Positions 57,030 through 64,000 of a stretch of 64,000 bases of DNA are shown here, piece after piece (position 1 is the first letter of the stretch; each line of letters opens with the position of its first letter). The notes beneath the pieces are model-generated. The model had not been told where the DNA came from. It saw only the letters and a list, made by a program, of their open reading frames with translations, and did not search any database. Source of the DNA: Arthrobacter sp. ERGS1:01 (GTDB lineage: Bacteria > Actinomycetota > Actinomycetes > Actinomycetales > Micrococcaceae); NCBI RefSeq assembly GCF_001281315.1, contig NZ_CP012479.1:1798001-1862000 (forward strand), written 5' to 3'. The translations under genes were made by a program, and so were the position numbers.

Positions 57030-58259
57030 TCAGTCCAGGAGCGCCCGGGTGACGGCGTCGCCGAGCAGGCGGCCCTTGAGCGTCAGGACCAGGGTGCCGG
57101 CGAACGCCTGCAACGGGTCAACGAGTTCCTGGGCGATGAGCCCGGCCACGGCCTTGCGTCCGGCGGGGCTGAGGGAATTGATCGCCAAGCCCTCGGCCAG
57201 CCGGGACGTGAGCATGATCCGTTCCATGGCGCGCGTGTCCGCGTCCAGGGTTTCGCGTCCTGCGGCCGGGGATTCACCCTTCTCGAGGCGGTTCGCGTAG
57301 GCGGTGGGGTGCTTGACGTTCCACCATCGCACGCCGCCCACGTGGGAGTGCGCGCCGGGGCCGATCCCCCACCAGTCGTCGCCGCGCCAGTAGGCGAGGT
57401 TGTGTTGGCAGGCGTCCTGCGGCGTGCGGGCCCAGTTGCTGACCTCGTACCAGCCCAGCCCGGCCTCGCTGAACAGTGAGTCGGCGAGCTCGTACTTGAC
57501 GGCGTGGTCGTCGTCGTCGATGTTGGGCACCTGGCCGCGGCGGATTTGGGCGGCCAGCTTGGTGCCCTCCTCCACGATCAGCGAATACGCCGAAATGTGG
57601 TCCGGCTCGTAACTCAAGGCCGTGCGCACGGACGTCTCCCAGTCCGCGATGGACTCCCCCGGCGTGCCGTAGATCAGGTCAACGCTGACGTTGAGCCCCA
57701 CCTCGCGGGCCCAGGCGACCGCCTGCGGCACCCGTTCGGGCTTGTGCGTGCGGTCCAGCACCTTCAAGACGTGCGGCACGGCCGATTGCATGCCGAAGGA
57801 CACCCGCGTGAATCCGCCGTCGCGCAGTTCCTGCAGGGATTCGCGCGTCACGGAATCCGGGTTGGCCTCGGTGGTGACCTCAGCGCCGTCCTCGATGCCC
57901 CACTGTTCGACGGCGGCCCCCAGGATCGCCGTCAGGTCGCCGGCGGGCAGCAGCGTTGGCGTGCCGCCGCCAAAGAACACCGTGCTCAACGGGCGGGCCG
58001 GGACGCCGGATGCCTCCAGCGCGCGGGCGGCAAACTGAACCTCCCGCACGGCCGTTGCCGCGTACGCGTCCTGGGACGCGCCTCCGCCCAGCTCGGTGGC
58101 CGTGTAGGTGTTGAAATCGCAGTAGCCGCACCGCACGGCGCAAAACGGGATGTGCGTGTAGAGGCTGAACTTGCGCTCCGAAGCCCCGACGGCAGCCTGC
58201 GCGGGCAGGATGCCGTCGGCCGGGGCCGGATCGCCAAGGGGCAAGGCGCTGGGTGTCAC
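57030..58259 (-). CDS. hemW: Radical SAM haem chaperone HemW
   Basis: HemW (formerly listed as coproporphyrinogen oxidase-like) inserts haem into respiratory enzymes. The 409-residue protein has the 4Fe-4S motif CAVRCGYC in [30 protein letters not shown], and TTEANPDSV, with the C-terminal HemN domain. The Cys spacing CxxxCxxC is intact. GTG at 58259 overlaps the lepA stop (GTGA). Confidence 0.93.
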   Translation of the reverse strand: MTPSALPLGDPAPADGILPAQAAVGASERKFSLYTHIPFCAVRCGYCDFNTYTATELGGGASQDAYAATAVREVQFAARALEASGVPARPLSTVFFGGGTPTLLPAGDLTAILGAAVEQWGIEDGAEVTTEANPDSVTRESLQELRDGGFTRVSFGMQSAVPHVLKVLDRTHKPERVPQAVAWAREVGLNVSVDLIYGTPGESIADWETSVRTALSYEPDHISAYSLIVEEGTKLAAQIRRGQVPNIDDDDHAVKYELADSLFSEAGLGWYEVSNWARTPQDACQHNLAYWRGDDWWGIGPGAHSHVGGVRWWNVKHPTAYANRLEKGESPAAGRETLDADTRAMERIMLTSRLAEGLAINSLSPAGRKAVAGLIAQELVDPLQAFAGTLVLTLKGRLLGDAVTRALLD

Positions 58260-60112
58260 TTTTTTGACTTGTCCTTCGAGGATTCGTCGGTGGTCAGGGC
58301 GGCGATGAACGCTTCCTGGGGGACCTCGACGCGGCCCACCATCTTCATGCGCTTCTTGCCTTCCTTCTGCTTTTCCAGCAGCTTGCGCTTACGGGAAATA
58401 TCACCGCCGTAGCACTTGGCCAGGACGTCCTTGCGGATGGCGCGGATGCTTTCACGGGCGATGATCCGGGCACCGATGGCGGCCTGGATGGGCACCTCGA
58501 ACTGCTGGCGCGGGATGAGTTCGCGGAGCTTGCCGGTCATCATGACACCGTAGGCGTAGGCCTTGTCGCGGTGGGTGATGGCGCTGAACGCGTCAACCTG
58601 TTCGCCCTGGAGCAGGATGTCGACCTTGACGAGGTCGGAGACCTGATCGCCGTCGGCCTTCCAGTCGAGCGAGCCGTAGCCGCGCGTCTTGGACTTCAGG
58701 ATGTCGAAGAAGTCGAACACGATCTCGGCCAGGGGCAGGCGGTAGCGGATCTCCACCCGGTCCTCGGAGAGGTAGTCCATGCCGCCAAGGATGCCGCGGC
58801 GGGTCTGGCACAGTTCCATGATGGCGCCAACGAATTCGCTGGGTGCCAGGATCGTGGCGGACACCATGGGCTCGCGCACCTCGGCGATCTTGCCCGACGG
58901 GTATTCGCTGGGGTTCGTGACGTGGAGGACCTTCTTGTCCTCCAACGTGACCTCGTACTCCACGTTGGGGGCGGTGGAGATCAGGTCGAGGTTGTGTTCG
59001 CGCTCCAGGCGTTCACGGGTGATTTCCAGGTGCAGCAGGCCCAGGAAGCCCACGCGGAAACCGAAGCCCAGGGCCGCGGAGGTCTCCGGCTCGTAGATGA
59101 GCGCGGCGTCGTTGAGCATGAGCTTTTCCAGCGCGTCGCGGAGCACCGGGTAATCGGTGCCGTCCAGCGGGTACAGGCCCGAGAACACCATGGGCTTGGC
59201 GTCCTGGTAGCCGCCCAGCGACTCCGTGGCGGGCTTGTGGAAGGTGGTGACGGTGTCGCCAACCTTGGACTGGCGCACATCCTTCACGCCCGTGATCAGG
59301 TAGCCCACCTCGCCGACGCCCAAGCCCTTGGCGGGGGTGGGCTCCGGGGAGCTGACGCCGATCTCCAGGAGTTCGTGAGTGGCACGGGTGGACATCATCT
59401 GGATCTTCTCGCGCGGGCTCAGGTTGCCGTCCACCACGCGCACGTAGGTGACCACGCCACGGTAGGTGTCGTACACGGAGTCGAAGATCATGGCGCGGGC
59501 CGGCGCGTTGGGGTCGCCCACGGGCGGGGGCAGCTCGCGGACAATCTGGTCCAGGAGTTCCTCCACGCCCATGCCGGTCTTGCCGGAGACCTGCAGTACG
59601 TCCTCGGGCTTGCCGCCGATCAGGTTGGCCAGCTCCGCCGCGTACTTCTCCGGCTGCGCGGCCGGAAGGTCGATCTTGTTCAGCACCGGGATGATGGTCA
59701 GGTTGTTTTCCATCGCCAGGTACAGGTTGGCGAGGGTCTGCGCCTCGATGCCCTGCGCGGCGTCCACCAGCAGGATCGCGCCTTCGCAGGCGGCCAGTGA
59801 ACGGGAGACCTCGTACGTGAAGTCGACGTGCCCGGGGGTGTCGATCATGTTCAGGCAGTACGCGGTGCCGTCCACTTCCCAGGGAATGCGGACAGCCTGG
59901 GACTTGATCGTGATGCCGCGCTCACGCTCAATGTCCATGCGGTCCAGGTATTGCGCCTTCATGTCACGCTGCTTGACCACTCCGGTGAGCTGGAGCATCC
60001 TGTCGGCCAGGGTTGATTTCCCGTGGTCGATGTGAGCGATGATGCAAAAGTTCCTGATGATCGCCGGATCGGTCGCGGCGGGCACCGGGGCAGTGCGGGC
60101 CATGGGTGACAC
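58256..60112 (-). CDS. lepA: Elongation factor 4 (LepA)
   Basis: LepA is a ribosome-bound GTPase that affects translation under stress and 30S assembly. The 618-residue protein has [27 protein letters not shown] and [13 protein letters not shown] in the GTPase domain. A LepA-specific C-terminus ends with [23 protein letters not shown] at 60112 has AGGAAC upstream; ATG at 60103 is an alternative. It is divergent from the PemK/MazF-like gene. Confidence 0.97.
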   Translation of the reverse strand: MSPMARTAPVPAATDPAIIRNFCIIAHIDHGKSTLADRMLQLTGVVKQRDMKAQYLDRMDIERERGITIKSQAVRIPWEVDGTAYCLNMIDTPGHVDFTYEVSRSLAACEGAILLVDAAQGIEAQTLANLYLAMENNLTIIPVLNKIDLPAAQPEKYAAELANLIGGKPEDVLQVSGKTGMGVEELLDQIVRELPPPVGDPNAPARAMIFDSVYDTYRGVVTYVRVVDGNLSPREKIQMMSTRATHELLEIGVSSPEPTPAKGLGVGEVGYLITGVKDVRQSKVGDTVTTFHKPATESLGGYQDAKPMVFSGLYPLDGTDYPVLRDALEKLMLNDAALIYEPETSAALGFGFRVGFLGLLHLEITRERLEREHNLDLISTAPNVEYEVTLEDKKVLHVTNPSEYPSGKIAEVREPMVSATILAPSEFVGAIMELCQTRRGILGGMDYLSEDRVEIRYRLPLAEIVFDFFDILKSKTRGYGSLDWKADGDQVSDLVKVDILLQGEQVDAFSAITHRDKAYAYGVMMTGKLRELIPRQQFEVPIQAAIGARIIARESIRAIRKDVLAKCYGGDISRKRKLLEKQKEGKKRMKMVGRVEVPQEAFIAALTTDESSKDKSKK

Positions 60113-60297
60113 TAGGGTTCCTTACTGTTGCATGGACGCGACGAATACCGGTTGCTGAACCGGACCGCGCAGGGGTGGTGTCCGGCCCTTGAAAGGACGA
60201 ACACGCTTTGCCTCAAGTCTCCCACGTTTCGGCCCCCCATACAGAACCGTCCCGGCGCGCTGCGGGGCGCCTCGAGCCATCACGGGCCCGCATTGGC

Positions 60298-60303
60298 TAT
60301 CGT
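60298..60303 (+). promoter_or_regulatory. -10 box for a leaderless transcript
   Basis: TATCGT ends seven bases before the ATG at 60311, and no ribosome-binding site is present. Confidence 0.5.
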
Positions 60304-60310
60304 AAAGTCC

Positions 60311-60841
60311 ATGGCATCCACCTCCGACCGTATCTTTGGCCTGCTACGCGGCCTTGTTGGCGCGCTCCTGAAACCCGGCAAGGCCCCCGCGGCGCCGCGG
60401 CCTGCGCGAACGACGACGACGCCCGCTCGCGGCCCGGCGCGGCCGTACGCGGGCGACTTCACCGGCACCGCCACCGTGGCCTACTCCCCCAAGCCCGACG
60501 GCGCCCCCGACCCGGGTGAGATCGTGTGGACCTGGGTGCCGTTTGAGGAGGACCCCAGCCAAGGCAAGGACAGGCCGGTGTTGGTGGTGGCCCGGAACGG
60601 CAAGCGCCTGCTGGCCTTGATGCTCACGAGCAAGGACCACAGCAACGATCACCGCGGCAACAACGACTACGTCGAGATCGGCACGGGAGCCTGGGACCGC
60701 CAGGGCCGACCCAGCGAGGTCAAGCTTGACAGGGTCCTGCAAATTGCCGAGGGCGACATGCGCCGTGAGGGCGCGGTCCTCGACGCCCGGCGCTTCGCGG
60801 TAGTGGCCGACGGCCTGCGCCGCCGCCACGGTTGGAAATAG
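60311..60841 (+). CDS. PemK/MazF-family protein without adjacent antitoxin
   Basis: The 176-residue protein ends in a PemK/MazF-like fold (DPGEIVWTWVPFEEDPSQGK, then RPVLVVARNGKRLLALMLTS and VKLDRVLQIAEGDMRREGAV), the fold of mRNA-cutting toxins. An N-terminal extension of about 70 residues starts with a hydrophobic helix (IFGLLRGLVGALLKPG) and a Pro/Ala/Thr-rich linker. No antitoxin gene is next to it: neighbours are lepA and rpsT. It may be a domesticated nuclease or a non-toxic relative. Confidence 0.85.
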   Translation: MASTSDRIFGLLRGLVGALLKPGKAPAAPRPARTTTTPARGPARPYAGDFTGTATVAYSPKPDGAPDPGEIVWTWVPFEEDPSQGKDRPVLVVARNGKRLLALMLTSKDHSNDHRGNNDYVEIGTGAWDRQGRPSEVKLDRVLQIAEGDMRREGAVLDARRFAVVADGLRRRHGWK

Positions 60842-60863
60842 CGGGACGAAGGTGCCGATCTGC

Positions 60864-61013
60864 TAGACTTTTCAATGTGTGTGTCCGTGCAGGTCGGCGG
60901 TCACAACAGCTTGGCCAGACGTTCACCATAATTCGAGCATCCCCACGCCGCTGTCAACGGTCAAGCTACGCCCTCTACGACCGTATTTTCGTATCAAAAG
61001 AGAGTTATACAAC
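60864..61013 (+). promoter_or_regulatory. Promoter and leader of rpsT
   Basis: TAGACT (60864-60869) is the best -10 box upstream of rpsT, giving a leader of about 138 bases. Translational autoregulation is known for S20 in other bacteria, but no clear fold was recognised here. Confidence 0.4.
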
Positions 61014-61274
61014 GTGGCTAATATCAAGTCCCAGAAGAAGCGCATCCTCACCAACGAGAAGGCGCGTCAGCGCAACCTCTCGGTGAAGTCCGGCCTGAAG
61101 ACCGCTATCCGTGCAGTAAACACGGCAGTGGCCAAGGCTGACAAGGATGCAGCTACGGTTGCCCTGGTGAATGCAAGCCGTAAGCTGGACAAGGCTGTCA
61201 GCAAGGGCGTTATTCACGCCAACAACGCTGCCAACCGCAAGTCGGCCATCTCCAAGAAGGTTAACGCCCTCTAA
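61014..61274 (+). CDS. rpsT: 30S ribosomal protein S20
   Basis: The 86-residue S20 protein binds 16S rRNA early in 30S assembly. It starts [20 protein letters not shown] after a GTG initiator and continues with a [19 protein letters not shown] helix, all typical. AAAGAGAG lies upstream of the start. A strong terminator follows. Confidence 0.97.
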   Translation: MANIKSQKKRILTNEKARQRNLSVKSGLKTAIRAVNTAVAKADKDAATVALVNASRKLDKAVSKGVIHANNAANRKSAISKKVNAL

Positions 61275-61301
61275 GAGAAGCTGATCTGCTTCGCAACTCA
61301 T

Positions 61302-61340
61302 ACGTTGGGCCCCCGCCATTGGCGGGGGCCCAACGTTTTT
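61302..61340 (+). terminator. Rho-independent terminator after rpsT
   Basis: Arms 61302-61317 and 61321-61336 are perfect 16-base complements with an ATT loop, followed by TTTTT. Confidence 0.92.
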
Positions 61341-61419
61341 AACGGCTTAGGTCTTTTGTGGACGCCGCCTTTTGTGCGCGCCGTACCTTTATGACCGCCG
61401 TCGTCCTACCGCCCGCGTC

Positions 61420-62427
61420 CTACCTCCGGGCCGAGGTGGCGATCAGCGTGACGGCGCGCTCCACGGCGTAGACGGGATCCTTGGCGGCACCCTTGACCTG
61501 GGCGTCGGCTTCCGCCAGCGCCTTGATGGCGGCGACGAGCGCCTCCCCCGTCCAGTGCCCGGCGTCGCGTCGCGCGGCATCGACCTGCCAGGGCGCCATG
61601 CCCAGGTCCCGGGCCAGTTGCGCCGAGCTTCCGCGGGCGGAGTGGACCCTGGCGACCTGGCGGATCTTCATGGCCAGGGCGGCCACGAGGGGTACGGGGT
61701 CCACGCCCGTGGCCAATGCGTGGCGAAGCGTGGAGAGCGCGAGGGGCCCGTTGCCGGCCAGGGCGGCATCGGCCACCTTGAAGGCCGTGGCCTCCACCCG
61801 GCCGCCATAGTACTTGTCCACGGCATCGACATCGACCATGCCGGTGGTGTCCGAGATCAGCTGCTGGCAGGCGGCCGCCAGCTCCGAGAGGTTCGCGCCG
61901 ACGGCGGCCACGAGGGCCCGGACGGCCGCGGCGTCGATGCGGCGCTTGGCCAGGCCGAACTCCGCACCCACGAACGCCGCCTTGTCCTGGTCTTTCTTCA
62001 AGGCCAGGCATTCGATGCGGGGGGCGCCGGCGGCCTTGAGTGCGTCAAGGAGCTTCTTGCCGCGTGTTCCGCCGCTGTGCGAGAGCGCCACGGTCACATC
62101 CGGCGCGGGATCCGCAAGATAGGCCAGCGCGTCGATCAGGAAGTCGTCCGTCATGGACGCGAGGTTCGCCACCTCGATCAGTTTTGGCTCGCTGAACAGG
62201 GACGGGCTGGCGATCATGCCCAATCGGCCGGCCGTGTAGCCGGCGGCGTCGAGCGTGGTGAGTTCGAGGTCGGGGTTTTGGGTCCGCAGCTTCTTGCGCA
62301 GGCCATCGACGGCACGGCTGGCGATGAAGTCCTCGGGGCCAAAGAACAGCACGACCGGTGCGATCGGCACGTCACGCCAATCGGCGGCCCCTGCCGCGCG
62401 GGGAGCGGATCTTGCTGCGGGGCTCAC
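61420..62427 (-). CDS. holA: DNA polymerase III subunit delta
   Basis: HolA is the clamp-loader delta subunit that opens the sliding clamp. The 335-residue protein has the actinobacterial start (APVVLFFGPEDFIASRAVDG), a central LIEVANLASMTDDFLIDALA segment and a collar domain with DKYYGGRVEATAFKVADAAL and GMAPWQVDAARRDAG. The start GTG at 62427 lies 71 bases from the comEC stop, and the conserved order comEC-holA supports the call. Confidence 0.92.
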   Translation of the reverse strand: MSPAARSAPRAAGAADWRDVPIAPVVLFFGPEDFIASRAVDGLRKKLRTQNPDLELTTLDAAGYTAGRLGMIASPSLFSEPKLIEVANLASMTDDFLIDALAYLADPAPDVTVALSHSGGTRGKKLLDALKAAGAPRIECLALKKDQDKAAFVGAEFGLAKRRIDAAAVRALVAAVGANLSELAAACQQLISDTTGMVDVDAVDKYYGGRVEATAFKVADAALAGNGPLALSTLRHALATGVDPVPLVAALAMKIRQVARVHSARGSSAQLARDLGMAPWQVDAARRDAGHWTGEALVAAIKALAEADAQVKGAAKDPVYAVERAVTLIATSARR

Positions 62428-62498
62428 GGAGTGGTTCCGATCGATGGTGTAGTCACTGCATCAACTCTGCCACCTTGCTCCGGGATTCCCAAAGCCGT

Positions 62499-64000
62499 TC
62501 ACAACCCCACCATGGCGGCAGTCCACAGCCCCGCGGCCAGCGTCGCAACCGCAGTCAACACGCCAAATTCGGTCAGGAACCGCCATCGCCGCGGAAGCCG
62601 TGCCCGGGCATCGCGGAGCAGGGCCCGAGCCCGGCGGCGTTCCACCACGGCAAGCAGAAATGCGACGACGGCGGAATTCATCAGGGCCATGAGGACCATG
62701 CCCGCCGGGCCCGCGGGCCACGGCAGGCTGGCGGCCGGAAGTGCCGACATCCATTGGGCCACCGTGCCCACCCACCACGCACCAACCCCGCTGATGCCGG
62801 CACAGACATCGGCCAGGAACGGCACAACGGTCGCCACGACCATGCCAAGGGTCCCCACCGTGGTCACCAAAGCAACCAAAGGGGCCGCTGCCATGTTGGC
62901 CGGGATGGTGTAGGGCGTGAATCTGGCCTGGAGGAGCACGATGACCGGGGCACAAAATAGTTGGGCTGCCAAGGGTATGGCCACGGCCTGGGCCAGCCAC
63001 GCCGGCATCCACGCCCCCAACCATTGGGCGCAACGCCTGCCCAACACGTGCAAGCCCAGTGTTGCCAAGACCGACAACGTGAAGGCATAGTCGACGGCCA
63101 GCCACGGATCCTCGACCAGCAGGACCACGATGCTGATGGACAGCAGGGCACCCACCCGACCCGGCCGGCCGCCGACCATGGCGAGAGCGCCCAGGCCGCC
63201 CATGACGGCAGCGCGCAGCACGCTCGGATCCGGGCCCACCACGGCCACGAACCCCAGCAACCCCAGGACCGCCAGCCCTCCCGCAAGGACACGGTGCACA
63301 CGCGCCGAGCGCAACATCAGCAGCACGGCGGCCAGGACGAGCGAGCAATTTTCGCCGCTGACGGCGGTCAGGTGCGTGAGCCCCACGGTCTTCATGGCCT
63401 GCGCCAGCGGCGGTGCCACCCCGCTCCGGTCCCCCATGACCATGCCGGGAAGCAGCCCCGCGGTGTCCTTCGACAGCTGGCCCCACACCCGGTGGGATGA
63501 GGACACCCAGGCCGCACGGATGGGCTGCGCCCAGGAACCGCCGCCGTGAACCTGCTGCGGTGCTGTTGCGGGCCGCAAATAGCCGGCCACTTTTTCCCGC
63601 AACCCCGCCGGCACGATCTTCCCGGCCGTGGTGGCCGTGGCGCCCTCGGGCACGTGCTCCCACGCCGCTCCCGCCACGACCCGAATCGCCAGTCGTCCGC
63701 TCATTTGCCGGCCGTGGGCGGTGGCCGTGCGCACCACTGCGTCGAAGATGAACTGGCGGGGACCCTGTGCGGTTTCCAGCGGCCGGGGCGAAGAGGTCAG
63801 CTGCAGGGTCAGGGACAGCTCTTCGCCCTCGGCTACAGCCCTGGCCAAGGGTTGGTTGGCGGAAACAAACTGCCGCACGCCGACCGACAGCAGCACCGTG
63901 GCCAGGACGCTCAGGGCAAGGATGGCCGCAGGCCCCGGGCCGGGACCCCGCCCGGCCGCACCCACGGCGGCGTCCCGGCGGCGCCGTCGCACCACCATGA
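62499..64000 (-). CDS. comEC: ComEC/Rec2-like competence membrane protein, may continue beyond the window
   Basis: ComEC forms the channel for DNA uptake. About 500 residues are visible, with the competence-domain motif LTHLTAVSGENCSL, an early periplasmic region (residues 40-160), and about nine later hydrophobic segments. The frame is open to the window edge; an ATG at 63998 may be internal. The metallo-beta-lactamase domain found at the C-terminus of many ComEC proteins is absent: the gene stops after the membrane domain. Confidence 0.88.
   Translation of the reverse strand, partial: MVVRRRRRDAAVGAAGRGPGPGPAAILALSVLATVLLSVGVRQFVSANQPLARAVAEGEELSLTLQLTSSPRPLETAQGPRQFIFDAVVRTATAHGRQMSGRLAIRVVAGAAWEHVPEGATATTAGKIVPAGLREKVAGYLRPATAPQQVHGGGSWAQPIRAAWVSSSHRVWGQLSKDTAGLLPGMVMGDRSGVAPPLAQAMKTVGLTHLTAVSGENCSLVLAAVLLMLRSARVHRVLAGGLAVLGLLGFVAVVGPDPSVLRAAVMGGLGALAMVGGRPGRVGALLSISIVVLLVEDPWLAVDYAFTLSVLATLGLHVLGRRCAQWLGAWMPAWLAQAVAIPLAAQLFCAPVIVLLQARFTPYTIPANMAAAPLVALVTTVGTLGMVVATVVPFLADVCAGISGVGAWWVGTVAQWMSALPAASLPWPAGPAGMVLMALMNSAVVAFLLAVVERRRARALLRDARARLPRRWRFLTEFGVLTAVATLAAGLWTAAMVGL

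Overview
The window is high-GC chromosomal DNA that looks like a Micrococcaceae actinobacterium (Arthrobacter or a close relative). The reasons are the actinobacterial bcc-aa3 respiratory gene set (ctaE-qcrCAB and ctaC-ctaD-ctaF), many GTG starts, genes that appear to be read from leaderless mRNAs, HrcA/CIRCE control, and the conserved housekeeping order comEC-holA-rpsT-lepA-hemW-hrcA-dnaJ-rsmE-phoH-ybeY-corC-era-leuA-recO-uppS. No rRNA, tRNA, CRISPR array, complete insertion sequence or prophage was seen. The first and last genes run off the window.

Bases 1-16,800 are an accessory-rich arm. They hold an amidase, a DAO-family oxidoreductase, a DHFR-like protein and a formylglycine-enzyme-like protein without the catalytic cysteines. 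Next comes helR, a rifamycin-protection RNA polymerase motor, with a near-perfect rifamycin-associated element (RAE) upstream. A LysR gene follows, divergent from a TDT-family transporter and an FAD monooxygenase, then a drug-type ABC exporter, a short low-quality island with a truncated gene, two acetyltransferases and several small proteins.

Bases 16,859-27,400 hold trpD and the respiratory block: ctaE-qcrC-qcrA-qcrB on the plus strand and ctaC-ctaD-ctaF with an ErpA-type protein on the minus strand. Between the two oxidase operons sit a frameshifted GntR regulator and ptsH (HPr). Bases 27,500-36,500 carry an M20 peptidase, a DUF3043 membrane protein, an aldo/keto reductase, pyrD, a frameshifted FAD dehydrogenase with an overlapping alpha/beta hydrolase, and a DUF222/HNH endonuclease.

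Bases 36,680-64,000 are mostly core: uppS-recO, leuA with a leader peptide and RNA structure, an M13 metallopeptidase, an LCP cell-wall ligase, the phoH-ybeY-corC-era operon with overlapping genes, a GerMN lipoprotein, the CIRCE-controlled hrcA-dnaJ-rsmE operon, lepA-hemW, an orphan PemK/MazF-like protein, rpsT, holA and comEC. Set into this core block (54,054-56,963) is the most unusual locus: a 718-residue regulator joining an IS630-transposase-type DNA-binding region to two tandem LuxR-type helix-turn-helix domains, followed 3 bases later by a lipoprotein gene.

Two genes are broken by the apparent loss of one base in a short C/G run, which could be real mutation or assembly error. Both are flagged.
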